Shown piece after piece: positions 1 to 10,770 of a stretch of DNA of 64,000 nt (positions are counted from its first letter, which is position 1; the number at the start of each line of letters is the position of its first letter). The position numbers were made by a program, and so were the translations under genes. The DNA is from Ariolimax columbianus (lineage: Eukaryota; Mollusca; Gastropoda; Stylommatophora; Arionidae), in NCBI GenBank assembly GCA_036924085.1, contig JAVGWX010000003.1:115292764-115356763 (forward strand), written 5' to 3'. Below the pieces are notes generated by a model that was given only the letters and a program-made list of their open reading frames with translations, ran no database searches and was not told the origin of the DNA.

Positions 1-410
1 GAGTGTGTTGTGTGGGTATATAATCTGGCCCATTACCGACAGTAATCCATCATTCCTGTTTGTTTTCGTGCATGTGGGGTAGGGTAGAGCATAATAACTA
101 CAAATTAAAATGGAGAATTAAAACAATAAATAAGTACAAGTGTACTGCTAAAACTGGGATACATGTAATACTTCTCGACATACATTTAAAAAAAATAGAA
201 GATCGTGATTGTTGTTCCACTTCCAATATATAAGGAAGAGGACAGATGGAGAACTAATCACCAAAGACAGAAGACAAAACTAAATGTAAGACGTGTGTTG
301 AAATTATTTGGAACCGTAAGACTAAACAATATATTCAATGTCATGTCTCAGGCAAATTATAAATATAATTGGTTTAGCATGGGCTGGAACTAAACGATTA
401 GGCCCTATAT
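1..410. other. Unassigned AT-rich sequence
   Basis: I see no gene, SINE or tandem array here. A short open frame at 205-393 has no recognisable motif. Confidence 0.5.
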
Positions 411-923
411 GCTTCGTCTTCTACTTCGTTCGTTCTCAATCTCCCGATACCAAGCCCTCAAAATAGCTTTGCAAGTGGCAGGATGTTGTCCAGAGAACGG
501 AATGCGTTGTGTTGTAGTTTACAGCTTGACTGCGTTATTTGTACCTTTTGGTCCGACATCATCAGGTATTTTGAAGTAGCCTTCCCTCTTCGGTCCCTTT
601 GCCTTAGCCATACGCTTCGTTGCCTTAGCCATACGCTCTGTTGCCTTAGCCATACGCTCTGTTGCCTTAGGCATAGGCTCTGTTGCCTTAGCCATACGCT
701 CTGTTGCCTTAGCCATACGCTCTGTTGTCTTAGCCATACGTTCTGTTGTCTTAGCCATACGCTCTGTTGCCTTAGCCATACGCTCTGTTGCAGCCTATTA
801 CAGAGGATCACCGCGTGGAGGTGTAGAAGTGTCATGGTAGCTCTGGTTCGCTGGCCTTGACCCTAGCAGTCAGCTATGGGTCGCCTACTCTGCAGCTTAT
901 GCGCTGCTCAGCATATTGATCCC
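411..923 (-). mobile_element. SINE-B copy 1, enlarged by an internal minisatellite
   Basis: This is a copy of the dispersed ~345-bp family called SINE-B here. On the minus strand it starts near 923 with GGGATCAATATGCTGAGCAG and ends at 411 with a GAACGAACGAAG-type tail. The blocks GTAGTTTACAGCTTGACTGC and CCAGAGAACGGAATGCG recur in the other copies. It is about 170 bp longer than its relatives because a segment has been tandemly expanded at 603-791. Flanks CCTATATG and CCATATATG may be a decayed target duplication. No tRNA-like head or clear pol III promoter is visible. Confidence 0.85.
603..791. repeat. 21-bp minisatellite, 9 units, inside SINE-B
   Basis: Nine 21-bp units, each beginning CTTAGCCATACGCTCTGTTG or close to it, start at 603, 624, 645, 666, 687, 708, 729, 750 and 771. 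Other SINE-B copies have a single CTTAGCCAGTCTGCTCTGTTG at this place, so the array grew from the SINE itself. The unit is seven codons long, which explains the overlapping stop-free frames on both strands. These are not genes. Confidence 0.93.
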
Positions 924-2400
924 GTATCCCATATATGACGCATTGCTTAGTCCATGGGTTAGCCAGCATACGTTATAAAGCATATTTGTCACGTTACGAC
1001 ACTTGCATGTGCTCACACACTGATACACCTATACAAACTTGCACTAAAACTAGTTTTCTTTTCATGAATTACATCCCATTCTGTTGCACATCCACATTTC
1101 AAGGTCCTCTATTTTGTCCTGCAACTGTTTCCTGTAGGATAACTGAGTGGTCCTGTACTCTGGCTGGAGTGAAACACGGACAAGAAGAATAGCAAGATAT
1201 AAATACGAGTTCGGTTATTCCAAGGGCACTGAGGGCTTACCACATTAACGAACCTGTCGACGGTAAATTGTCCTTCATTGCCGCGTCTCCATTCGCCTCG
1301 ACATAGTTCCCAGTTTTCCCTCCATCGACCTCCAGTCAAGCGGCCATCAAACTGGGTCCCTGTCGCAAGCCCGCTTCAACCCGACAAGTTGTAAACTGTC
1401 AGTTCAAGTGCTGGTTAGTTTCTCCCAGAAGACCCAAGTGAACTCGCTGCAAATTTAGTGTATACAGGCCACGGGGCAGAGCATGCTAGCCAGAAGGCCG
1501 ATAGACGAGAACAACTTGTGTCTTTATTACATCCCAGCTAAGTCAGTCGCCGTATTTGAGGGGCAATTTCCGACAAGAGCAGGCTTGATATTAGGTAAGA
1601 TATCCTTTACTAATGTGTTCTTGTAACTTTTATCAACTTGTATTTATTATTTAGATCAGTTATTGGTGATAGTGTATTTGGCTTTAGTCGATAGTTGTGT
1701 CATGCAATAATGAGATCCAATCTGCATTACCTATTTGTTTGTATCGATAGTTTGTGTCATGTGGTTCAGTTGTAACATGGAGTTATTTCCCAGTTTCCGC
1801 TATTGCTTTTGTTAGTTATCACCCGTTACTATTTCCGGTACTAAGCCAGGCTCCAGGGTCAGGCACAACAGATGGCCAAAACCCCACTTCGGCTCCACGC
1901 CTGGAAACATTTTGTGTTACAACAATCCGGCTAACGAGGAGGGAATAGATTCTATAATCGTCATAGTCGCGAGTTTACTAGAAAGCTTTGCTTTGCACTA
2001 CAGGGCTATAACGAGGAGTCATAGACCCAACTTCTTTAGTTCACAGGATATGAGAATAGATATTATATATAAATCGCTACCAAAGAAATTTTATCAATAA
2101 AGAAATGCAGTTAGCTTCAACAACAAACACTAATAAAAGTATAATATTGCTGATGCTACTACTGTGTGTGCTAACACATTACAATTGATAATATATAACT
2201 ACTTCTAGTGTTGTCAATAGTACCGCTACTGTTATTTCTGCTATAAATATTACTATTTATGCAGCCATTACTAAACTGCTACAAATTGAACGACAATAAC
2301 TGCCTTTTGGACAAACAATTTCAATTCGACCTCAAAATTGTGAAGGCCATCAATCACTAAGTGATTGCTTATCATGGTTGACTATTATTACCATGTTAGT
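924..2400. other. Unassigned sequence, one weak exon-like segment
   Basis: There is no array or known element. A short open frame starts at the ATG at 1483 and runs into a good 5' splice-site match, TTAG|GTAAGA, with its GT at 1595. The protein stretch resembles nothing I know, so I do not call it a gene. Confidence 0.4.
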
Positions 2401-2945
2401 TAAAAGCAGTAGTAGTAGCAGTAGTAATAGTAGTTGTAGTAGTAGTAGTAGTAGTAGTTAAGTAGTAGTAATAGTAGTAGCAGTAGTATTAGTAATAGCA
2501 GCAGAAATATTAGTAGCAGTAGTAGTAGTAGCAGTAGTAATAATAGTGGCAGTAATACTAGCAGTAGTAGTAGCACCAGTAATAGCGATAATAGTAGCAG
2601 TAGTTGTTGTATTAGTAGTGTTAGTAGTAGTAGTTGTGGTATTAGTAGTAATAGTAGTTAGTAGTTTTTGCAGTGGCATTATTAGTAATGTTAATAGTAT
2701 TTGCAGTAGTAGTGGTAGTAGTGTTAATATAAGTTGTTGTAGGTGCAGCAGTAGTGGTAGAAGTGTTAGTAGAAGTAGTGGTGGTAGTTGAAGTATTTTT
2801 AGTATTAATTTTTGTTGTAATAGTAGTGGTAATAGTATTAGTAGTGGTAGTAATAGTGGTTGTTACACTAGTGGTAGTAGGAGTGGTTGTTGTAGTAGTA
2901 GTTGTGATATTATTAGTAGTGGTAGTAGTAGTTGTAGCAGACCTG
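2400..2945 (+). repeat. Degenerate (AGT)n trinucleotide tract
   Basis: About 540 bp are built from imperfect AGT/GTA triplets with scattered changes. Translations in all frames are low-complexity Val, Ser or Thr/Asn runs and are not proteins. The same motif reappears in reverse-complement polarity (ACT) from about 3060 onward. Confidence 0.93.
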
Positions 2946-3059
2946 TACATCAATTATAAATACTACTAGTAATACTACTACTTTAGCTGTTAACTGCTTA
3001 GCAAATGCTTCCAATGATATTGTTGTTACTATAGCTGGTGTTCTGTAACTATTGTTTGC

Positions 3060-4270
3060 ACTGCTGTGGTTGCTGCTGTAACTACTACTACTGTTACAAT
3101 TACTATTATTACTGATAATACTGTTACTATTGCTGCTAACTTCTAATATTGCTGCTGCTACTAATATTGCTGCTATAGTTTGCTGAAACTTCTGCTCCCT
3201 CTTCTTACTTCTACTATTACCACTACTACCGCTACTGCTTCTACTACTGATATTACTACTACTACATTAAAGGTTTGCCCTTTATTACCTACACTACTGT
3301 CCAGGAATGAAGTTGTTAAGAGATTTCAGTATACTATGACACATCTTGTATGTAGTATGTTGGCCAGTTACTTTCCTCGCTGCTGTTTGCCTCTGTAGTG
3401 ATATGCAAGGTGCCCATTTATAGGTGGGTCGACTGGGGTGTACTGATAGCGGGAATCGTACGCCGTGTTATAGCAATGAAAACACGCGTGCTCTACCACA
3501 GTGCAAATTGTGCCCTCTGACCACTACTGCTGCTACTACTACTACATATATCACTTTTACTGCTAATATTACTAATACTACCACTAATACTGCTACTACT
3601 TCTATATATATCACTTCTACTACTACTATTACTAATACTACTACTGCTACTACTTCTACTACTACATATATCACTTCTACTACTACTACTATTACTAATA
3701 CAACCACTAATACTACTACTACTAATACTACCACTAATACTATTGCTACTACTACTAGTACTACATATATCACTTCTACTGCTACTACTACTACTACCAA
3801 TGCTACCATTATTATTGCTACCATTCTACAAAAACTACTACCACTGCTGCTACTATTGCTATTATTAATATAACAAATACTATCATTACTGCTGATACTA
3901 TAATGACTATTACTACTACTACTACTACTGCTGCTGCTGCTACTACTACCACTGCTATTACTACCACTATTACTACTAATACTAATTTGCTACCACTACA
4001 ACTACTACTACTACCACCACTACTACTATTACTAGTGAAACTACTACTTTAATTAATAATACTGCTAATACTACTACTACCACTACTATTACAAGTACAA
4101 CTACTACTACCACCACTACTACTGCTAATACTACTACTACTAGTGCAGCTACTACTCGCACCACTACTGCTAGTACTACTACTACTAGGACTATTGCTAC
4201 TACTACGACTAGTGCTACTTTTTCTATTATGACTGGTGTTACTGCTACTACTACAGCTGCTGCTGCCTGT
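3060..4270 (-). repeat. Degenerate (ACT)n tract, opposite polarity to 2400-2945
   Basis: ACT/CTA triplets dominate about 3060-3290 and 3525-4270. They are interrupted by a SINE-like insertion at 3300-3524. ACT is the reverse complement of AGT, so this tract and the one at 2400-2945 form an imperfect kilobase-scale inverted repeat. Confidence 0.9.
3300..3524 (-). mobile_element. tRNA-headed SINE-E relic inside the ACT tract
   Basis: Read on the minus strand, the segment begins near 3520 with a tRNA-like head. It has an A-box-like TGTGGTAGAGCACG and a B-box-like GTACGATTCCCG. A body follows with CCCCAGTCGACCCACC and TATAAATGGGCACC. The ACCCA...TAARTGGGCACCT block recurs at 16270-16300. The unique block sits cleanly between ACT triplets, as expected for an insertion. 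The family assignment is by eye. Confidence 0.6.
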
Positions 4271-4779
4271 ACTACAGCTAATCTGACGCCAATTATTAAT
4301 CATGCTAACCAACTGTTGATTCATAGACCCTCACAGTTTTGACACTAAAGTGCAAGTACTTACGTATACGCCCATATGCCATTGTTGTCAAATCGATCAT
4401 ACACCACTTAAAAAGTACCTGTCGCCATTTGGAGACAAATGTGAATTGCCATGGCAATATGTCATGAGCAATAAACTGTACTGTGTTTCCTCATCCTAAC
4501 TTGTTTTAGTGCTGGTAGCTTCATTTTTAGATACATAATCAATATTGACTTCCCCCATGTGGATCTGGGTAGCGCAAAGAGGATAGCCATTAGAACATTA
4601 CAGTTATATCACGAAAGGAGACTAAAGAGGGATGTGCATAGAGCTAGCAATCTCATAATGTAAAATAAAATGTAAAACCACTCCTACATGTCTTCGTGCA
4701 GGCTTCCTTCTGCAACTGTGCCCATTTGCTTGTATGAAACTTTGAATAAGGACAGGACAAGAAAGACAATTTAACATTT
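4271..4779. other. Unassigned sequence
   Basis: No open frame of interest, repeat or mobile element was recognised here. Confidence 0.4.
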
Positions 4780-4789
4780 TTCATGGGGA

Positions 4790-5380
4790 TATTTGGCACA
4801 ACTCATTGGAAGATTTGCCATAACTCATTGGAAGATTTGCCACAACTCATGGGAAGATTTGCCATAACTCATTGGAAGATTTGCAACAACTCATGGGAAG
4901 ATTTGCCACTGCTCATGGGAAGATTTGCCACAACTCATGGGAAGATTTTCCATTGCTCATGGGAAAATTTTCCACAACTCATGGGAAGATTTGCCACAAC
5001 TCATGGGAAGATTTGCCACAACTCATGGGAAGATTTGTCACAACTCATGGGAAGATATGACACTGCTCATGGAAAGATTTGACACTGCTCATGGAAAGAT
5101 TTGCCACAACTCATGGGAAGATTTGCCACAACTCATGGGAAGATTTGCCATAACTCATTGGAAGATTTGCAACAACTCATGGGAAGATTTGCCACTGCTC
5201 ATGGGAAGATTTGCCATAACTCATGGGAAGATTTTCCACTGCTTATGGGAAAATTTGCCACAACTCATGGGAAGATTTGCCACAACTCATTGGAAGATTT
5301 GACACTGCTCATTGGAAGATTTGACACTGCTCATGGGAAGATTTGACACTGCTCATGGAAAGATTTGACACTGCTCATAG
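4790..5380 (+). repeat. 22-bp minisatellite, about 27 units, with higher-order pattern
   Basis: Units read GATTTGCCACAACTCATGGG plus AA, with variants CATAACTCATTGG, CACTGCTCATGGG and TTTTCCA. The run of variants starting at 4861 recurs from 5147, 286 bp later (13 x 22). This shows that a multi-unit block was duplicated. Because 22 is not a multiple of 3, the same heptapeptide-like strings appear in all three frames. Those open frames are artefacts. Confidence 0.93.
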
Positions 5381-6299
5381 GCGTATAATTTCAAATCAGC
5401 TGTTCACCTAAGCCTCTTTACTCTAGTAAGGTAATGTCTTCACTTTTTCAGCTTAGTAAATATTTCATTCATTTAATTAAAAACCTTTTCAGCAACTTTT
5501 GGAGCATAGTATTTGCCATAAATATAGCAATCATCTTGTCATTAGCCATGTTTTCGAGCTCTCCGCGTTTTACCCGTTTCCTTCATGTATATCTAGAGCT
5601 CCCTTCTCAATGTGTAATTTGTTCTTCCCCATTCTTCTCTTGCCCTGAAGATTTCCGAACAGACTGTTTTACCAAATGCTGGGCTTCCCTAATATGCGTT
5701 TTATCCATCTCCGGTGTCTTTATTTTCCTTAGTTAAACAACTACATTGCCAAGTTGCGATTTAACCAACCTCGCTACATAATTTGTGGCTTTCTCCCCGT
5801 GAATCTCTGATGGGATATGATTTAGTTGGTTCTGTTTGTCTAACGTTATCCCGCATCGCTTAGAGCTAGAGTTGACCGCCATATTGTTAAGCTCGTGACC
5901 TTTGCCCTTCTCATATTCGTTGTACATAGTTCTGCTCTCGCAGAGGTGACAGGCACAGCATTCTGGAACGTTTGATGGGCCCGTGAGCGAGCATAACAAC
6001 CCTATCCACTGACAGACACGACAGTACGTGATTACTCACACACATCCGTTGAGATGGATGACTGTTTCTCTTTTATACTTGGACAAGCCACTATCCACAA
6101 GTCCATCTATGTGTCGTTTGCGCTTGCATTAATTAATCATACATCAACACGGATATTATTCGGAAGTTTGCCGGTGTGTTTGACTACCCGTGTGAACATT
6201 GCTGAGGACAATGTCCCTTCTGTTATCCATGCACATGTGGTGTTTTGTTTGAGAATCTGGGGCCGGGGGGTGGGGGTGTGTATTTTAGGAAAATATGCA
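5381..6299. other. Unassigned sequence
   Basis: A 100-codon open frame at 5434-5736 is hydrophobic and cysteine-containing but matches no family I recognise. Nothing else stands out. Confidence 0.35.
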
Positions 6300-6335
6300 A
6301 TGTCTTTAAGATATTGAGTGATGTAAAGGGGGTGC

Positions 6336-6353
6336 GGGGGGGGGGGGGGGGGG
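6336..6353 (+). repeat. Poly-G tract, 18 bp
   Basis: An uninterrupted run of 18 G. It is one of about ten long G or C homopolymers in the window. Confidence 0.97.
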
Positions 6354-6566
6354 TCAGGATATCTCCATATAGTATGGGAAAGAGCAGAGAGAGATAGTAC
6401 GTGATGTAATATGTTTGGGGGTTGAGGGATATCCGTCATGTGATGTAAAAGAGAGGGAGAGGATGAGATGGTTGAGATTGAGTGAAATTCTTCATGTGGT
6501 GTAAGAGAAAGAGGAAGAGATGTAATGTAGTTGGATCTGAGGGATATACTTCTTGTGACGAGAGAT

Positions 6567-6567
<1 letters not shown>

Positions 6568-6637
<70 letters not shown>
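6568..6637 (+). repeat. (GATA)n microsatellite, ~17 units
   Basis: Uninterrupted GATA/ATAG tetranucleotides lie within one unit of the ~60-bp array. Confidence 0.97.
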
Positions 6638-6896
6638 TAGATGTAAAGTGTTTAGGACTGATAGATATACGTCATGTCGTGTAAGAGTGTGTGCGAGAGA
6701 GAGGTAAAGTGCTTGGGACTGATGGATATCCGTCGTTGGTCCGAGAAAGACGGGTAAAGACGTGTAATGCGGTTTGATGGATGAGGGATATGGGTGAGAG
6801 AGCTGATCTAATATGTGCCGTAATTGGTAGATATATACAGCAGTGAAAAGAGTCAATGAAAGACAGATATATATTATATGTGTACAGAGCTATATG

Positions 6897-7000
6897 AGGC
6901 ATCGTGGCCTAGGAGTTGAACGTATTTCCCACAATCCTAACGCATCGGGTTTGAATTCACCGTGCCTGTCTCCTAAGCATGGCCCCCCTTCATTAAACAG
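6897..7000 (+). mobile_element. SINE-C head, truncated
   Basis: The tRNA-like head has an A-box-like GTGGCCTAGGAGTTGAA (6904-6920) and a B-box-like GGGTTTGAATTCAC (6948-6961). It aligns with the head of the fuller SINE-C at 43763. The body is missing, and LINE coding sequence starts at about 7004. Confidence 0.7.
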
Positions 7001-7003
7001 TGA

Positions 7004-7264
7004 AGACAATCATGGCTTGGTCATGTTTGCTGCATTGAAGATGGTCGCATTCCCAAAGATAGCCTCTATGAACAGTTGGTGGATGGCAAGAGAGCAATCG
7101 GACGATCACAGTCGACGTTCAAAGATGTGCGTAAGCGTGATATAAAGGCCCTTGACATCCTGGAAGACGAAGCTGTAGATCGATCCAGGTGGAGATGTGC
7201 CCTGAAATGCTACCTCACGCTCGGTGAAGAGAAGTACTTCCAACACGGAGAAATGAAACGATAA
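7004..7264 (+). pseudogene. Non-LTR retrotransposon ORF2, C-terminal fragment
   Basis: An uninterrupted frame of about 86 codons ends at TAA 7262-7264. It contains WLGHVCCIEDGRIPKDSLY, LVDGKRAIGRSQSTFKDVRK, RDIKAL and DRSRWR. This is the hallmark C-terminal region of a class of invertebrate LINE reverse transcriptases, often labelled craniofacial-development-protein-2-like in databases. Catalytic domains are absent, so this is a 5'-truncated copy. A related C-terminus lies on the minus strand at 38339-38563. The reading frame's last codons (CACGGAGAAATGAAACGATA) form the first unit of the 21-bp array that follows. The clade (RTE- or CR1-like) is not settled here. Confidence 0.85.
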
Positions 7265-7622
7265 CACGGAGAAGTGAAACGATAACACGGAGAAGTGAAG
7301 CGACGACACAGAGAAGTGAAATGATAACACGGAGAAGTGAAGCGACGACACGGAGAAGTGAAGCGACGACACGGAGAAGTGAAACGACAACACGGAGAAG
7401 TGAAACAACACGGAGAAGTGAAACGACAACACGGAGAAGTGAAGCGACAACACGGAGAAGTGAAACGATAACACGGAGAAGTGAAACGACAACACGGAGA
7501 AGTGAAGCGACAACACGGAGAAGTGAAACGACAACACGGAGAAGTGAAGCGATAACACGGAGAAGTGAAACGATAACACGGAGAAGTGAAGCGACGACAC
7601 GGAGAAGTGAAACGATAACACG
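7240..7622 (+). repeat. 21-bp minisatellite, ~17 units, grown from a LINE 3' end
   Basis: Units read CACGGAGAAGTGAAACGATA plus A, with ATA/ACA/ACG variants and one shortened unit near 7405. The second LINE copy near 38240 (minus strand) ends with a single CTCGGAGAAGCGAAACGATA, so the monomer is the native LINE terminus. The open frames on both strands are artefacts of a seven-codon unit. Confidence 0.93.
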
Positions 7623-7724
7623 GCAATAAAAAAGAAAACAACAGCTAAGTATATATTTTTTTCATTAAAATACTACTAAGTCGTATCATCCTATGGTCAG
7701 TCATGACTGAAAGGGGTTACTATC

Positions 7725-7848
7725 TTTGGCAGACATGATATTTTTTTATCTGTGCCATCGCTCCTCCGTGTACTGAAAGTAATGGCAGTCTACCGTAATG
7801 CACACCTGCCAAAATAATTGGCTGGCAGCTGCATGAATCCACATTCTA
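7725..7848 (+). mobile_element. SINE-C body fragment
   Basis: It shares TTGGCAGACATG, GTACTGAAAGTAATGGCA, TGCACACCTGCCAA and CTGGCAGCTG with the SINE-C copies at 18739 and 43763. The tRNA head is missing. Confidence 0.7.
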
Positions 7849-7920
7849 GTAAAAGACATGCTTATTTTATCGGGTCATTTAATGGAGCGTAAAGTAGTGT
7901 GTGTGAGATGACACAAGTTG

Positions 7921-8284
7921 AATGTACTTATGGGATCAAGATGCGGAGCAGCACATGAGCTGAAGCGGTCAGCGATCTATAGCTGACTGCTAGCGTCAGG
8001 GCCAGCGAACCATAGCTGCTAAGACCCTTCTACACCGCCACGCCATGATCTTTGATAACAGACTACAGCAGGGCAGACTGGCTAAGGAGAGGGGATCGAA
8101 GAGGGAATGCTAAGCCGGTACTCAAAAAATGCTTGCTGAAGTCAGATGTGTTGGACCGAAAGGTGTAAATATCGCAGCCAAGTAGTAAACTACGACACAA
8201 CGCATTCCGTTCTCTGGACTACAAGCGCTTTCAGGGTTTGGTAGTGGGAGATTGAGAACGAACGAAGAAGAAGAATGTACTTAT
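7921..8284 (+). mobile_element. SINE-B copy 2, full length with perfect target duplication
   Basis: The element at 7932-8273 is flanked by the perfect 11-bp direct repeat AATGTACTTAT (7921-7931 and 8274-8284). It starts GGGATCAAGATG and ends GAACGAACGAAGAAGAAG. The central block TGCTTGCTGAAGTCAGATG, GTTGGACCGAAAGGTGTAAA is shared with SINE-A. At 342 bp this is the best reference copy in the window. I see no tRNA head. Confidence 0.92.
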
Positions 8285-8512
8285 TATCACACACGCACAC
8301 TCTCTCTCTCTCACACACACATACACTCTCTCTCACACACACTCCCTCTCTCACACATACTCTGTCTCTCTCTCGCGCACACACTCTCTCTCTCACACAC
8401 TCGCTCTCTCTCACACACTCTCTCTCACACACACTCTCTCTCACACACACACTCTCCCTCTCTCTCTCTCTCTCTCACACACTCTCTTTCTCACACACAC
8501 ACACATATATAT
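8285..8512 (+). repeat. Mixed (CT)n/(CA)n microsatellite
   Basis: Alternating blocks of CT and CA dinucleotides immediately follow the SINE-B target duplication and end in a short TATATA stretch. Open frames here are artefacts. Confidence 0.95.
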
Positions 8513-9103
8513 TTTGTTTGTTGCTGACATCAGAAACAGTCTATAGTTTTGTCCCATGGACACTTGCAGCTTTCTGATTATCATAAAAACTCATCGCCTA
8601 GCTCTTGTTTGGTTCTGCTATAGTTGCCAGGCATCAAACAGATCACATTGCGCAGTTGTATACACATTATGACTCGAAGCTTAGTGGTACCAGGTTTGGG
8701 AGGCGTCCCTAACTTGTTAGGCCGTGTAGTAACTGGTGTGTGTTCTTCTTTTTGCTTTAACATCATTAATCCAAGATTTAATGTACTAATTTGTTCCTCC
8801 ATCTTTGTGAGAGTTCCTTACCAGATAGGTAACACTTTACATGCACTTCCTCTATTATCTGACCTTTAATAAGTTTGTGTCTGGTTTCCGCTGACTGGCT
8901 TCCATAAGGCTGTTGTGGCATACACCCCGGTTCTGAGTGATCCTCGAGAATAGGTCCATCAGTGCTAGCAGCTTGAACACTTATAGCGGTTTCCGCAGCA
9001 TAGTTTTTTTTTGGTGTTTAGGTTCAAAGCCATAACCTAACCCCGAAACATAGAGAATGGTTAGCATTATTTTTTTTCTGAGTTTGGGTGCTAAGCCATA
9101 ATT
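8513..9103. other. Unassigned sequence
   Basis: No gene was recognised. A short stretch GAAACATAGAGAATGGTTA near 9045 resembles GAAACATGGAGAATGTTTA at 9468, on the other side of the SINE-B copy. Confidence 0.35.
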
Positions 9104-9458
9104 TTCTTCTACTTCTTTGTTCGTTTTCAATCTCTCGCTACCAAGCCCTAAAAAAGGCTTTGCAAGTAGCATGCTGTTGTCCAGAAAACAGAATAGCTTG
9201 TGTCGTAGTTTACAGCTTGACTGCAATATTTGCACTTTTCGAACCAATACTGCCGACTTCACCCGGTATTTTTGAGTACCGGGCTACCCTTCCCTCTTCC
9301 ATCCCTTCTCCTTAGCCAGTCTGCTCTGTTGCAGCTTGTTATCCAGGATCATCGCGTGGAGGTGTAGAAATATGGCAGTTATGGTTTGCTGATGCTAGCA
9401 TTCAGCTATGGGTTGATGTCACTTGGAGCCCATGCACTGCTTAGCACCTTGATCCCAG
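9104..9458 (-). mobile_element. SINE-B copy 3
   Basis: A full-length copy. On the minus strand it starts at GGGATCAAGGTGCTAAGCAG (near 9458) and ends in a GAACAAAGAAGTAGAAG tail. The central CTGTAAACTACGACACAAGC block is present. Flanks AGCCATAAT and AGCCAAAAT may be a decayed target duplication. Confidence 0.85.
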
Positions 9459-9815
9459 CCAAAATCGAAACATGGAGAATGTTTAATCACTTTCAGTCCG
9501 ACCTCTCTCTTGGTGACTTGTTTGGCCTATTTGAAGTTACTTGTAGAACGTGGTTCTCGCCGATATAATTTCCATGATAAAGGCACGAAAGTCAACCTTT
9601 TGCCTCAATAATAAAGCAATTTTGTTTTGGTAGAGGTGTAAAAAAATATCCGACCTTAGATTTTTTACGCGGAAACAAATGAATCATGGGTGTTTCCTTT
9701 GTCAGGAGAGAAGTATAGGGGATCGTCATGCACATGCGTGCATTTTTTCCTCACGCAGATTGTGTCAATCGCTAGCAGTCAGCCTTTCAGTGTTGAGTGT
9801 AGTGAACAGCCGTCT
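9459..9815. other. Unassigned sequence
   Basis: Nothing recognisable. A long open frame starts at 9679 in unique sequence, but almost all of it lies in the satellite that follows. Confidence 0.35.
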
Positions 9816-9819
9816 GGTT

Positions 9820-10770
9820 TTCAGACACACAAGCCTAGAATACATACACACTTCGATACTGACACAGCTCATAGTTACACCCAGACACACAAGCCTAGAA
9901 TACATACACACTTCGTTACTGACACAGCTCATAGTTACACCCAGACACACAAGCCTAGAATACATACACACTTCGTTACCGACACAGCTCATAGCTACAC
10001 CCAGACACACAAGCCTAGAATACATACACACTTCGTTACTGACACAGCTCATAGTTACACCCAGACACACAAGCCTAGAATACATACACACTTCGTTACT
10101 GACACAGCTCATAGTTACACCCAGACACACAAGCCTAGAATACATACACACTTCGTTACTGACACAGCTCATAGTTACACCCAGACACACAAGCCTAGAA
10201 TACATACACACTTCGTTACTGACACAGCTCATAATTACACCCAGACACACAAGCCTAGAATACATACACACTTCGTTACTGACACAGCTCATAGTTACAC
10301 CCAGACACACAAGCCTAGAATACATACACACTTTGTTACTGACACAGCTCATAGTTACACCCAGACACACAAGCCTAGAATACATACACACTTCGTTACT
10401 GACACAGCTCATAGTTACACCCAGACACACTTCGTTACTGACACAGCTCATAGTTACACCCAGACACACAAGCCTAGAATACATACACACTTCGTTACTG
10501 ACACAGCTCATAGTTACACCCAGACACACAAGCCTAGAATACATACACACTTCGTTACTGACACAGCTCATAATTACACCCAGACACACAAGCCTAGAAT
10601 ACATACACACTTCGTTACTGACACAGCTCATAGTTACACCCAGACACACAAGCCTAGAATACATACACACTTCGTTACTGACACAGCTCATAGTTACACC
10701 CAGACACACAAGCCTAGAATACATACACACTTCGTTACTGACACAGCTCATAGTTACACCCAGACACACA
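9820..10770 (+). repeat. Near-perfect 60-bp satellite, ~16 units
   Basis: The 60-bp unit contains ACACAAGCCTAGAATACATA, CACACTTCGTTACTGACACA and GCTCATAGTTACACCCAGAC. Copies differ by only a base or two. One unit at about 10410-10448 lacks 21 bp. The variant ATAATTAC appears twice, 339 bp apart. The unit is 20 codons with no stop in several frames, giving open frames of 382, 370 and 347 codons with 20-residue repeats. With three such frames on two strands and almost no unique sequence, I treat none as a gene. Confidence 0.95.

Larger units (their letters stand above)
6300..6860 (+). repeat. Degenerate ~60-bp minisatellite
   Basis: The motif GGATATCCGTCATGTG and relatives recurs near 6357, 6427, 6485, 6542, 6661, 6724 and 6787, mostly 57-70 bp apart. 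It is followed each time by GTAAGAGAGAGA-like sequence and GTAATGTGGTTGGG-like sequence. A G18 run (6336-6353) and a GATA microsatellite sit inside it. The 239-codon minus-strand open frame across this region is a repeat artefact. Confidence 0.8.

Noticed and set aside
603..791. CRISPR array
   Set aside because: Units are contiguous with no unique spacers, the genome is eukaryotic, and no cas genes are present. The same applies to all other arrays here.
2458..4324. Thr/Asn-, Val- and Ser-rich open frames
   Set aside because: They are low-complexity translations of AGT/ACT triplets.
6137..6856. 239-codon minus-strand open frame
   Set aside because: It is a translation of a degenerate ~60-bp array and (GATA)n, with long Tyr-Leu-Ser-Ile and poly-Pro runs.
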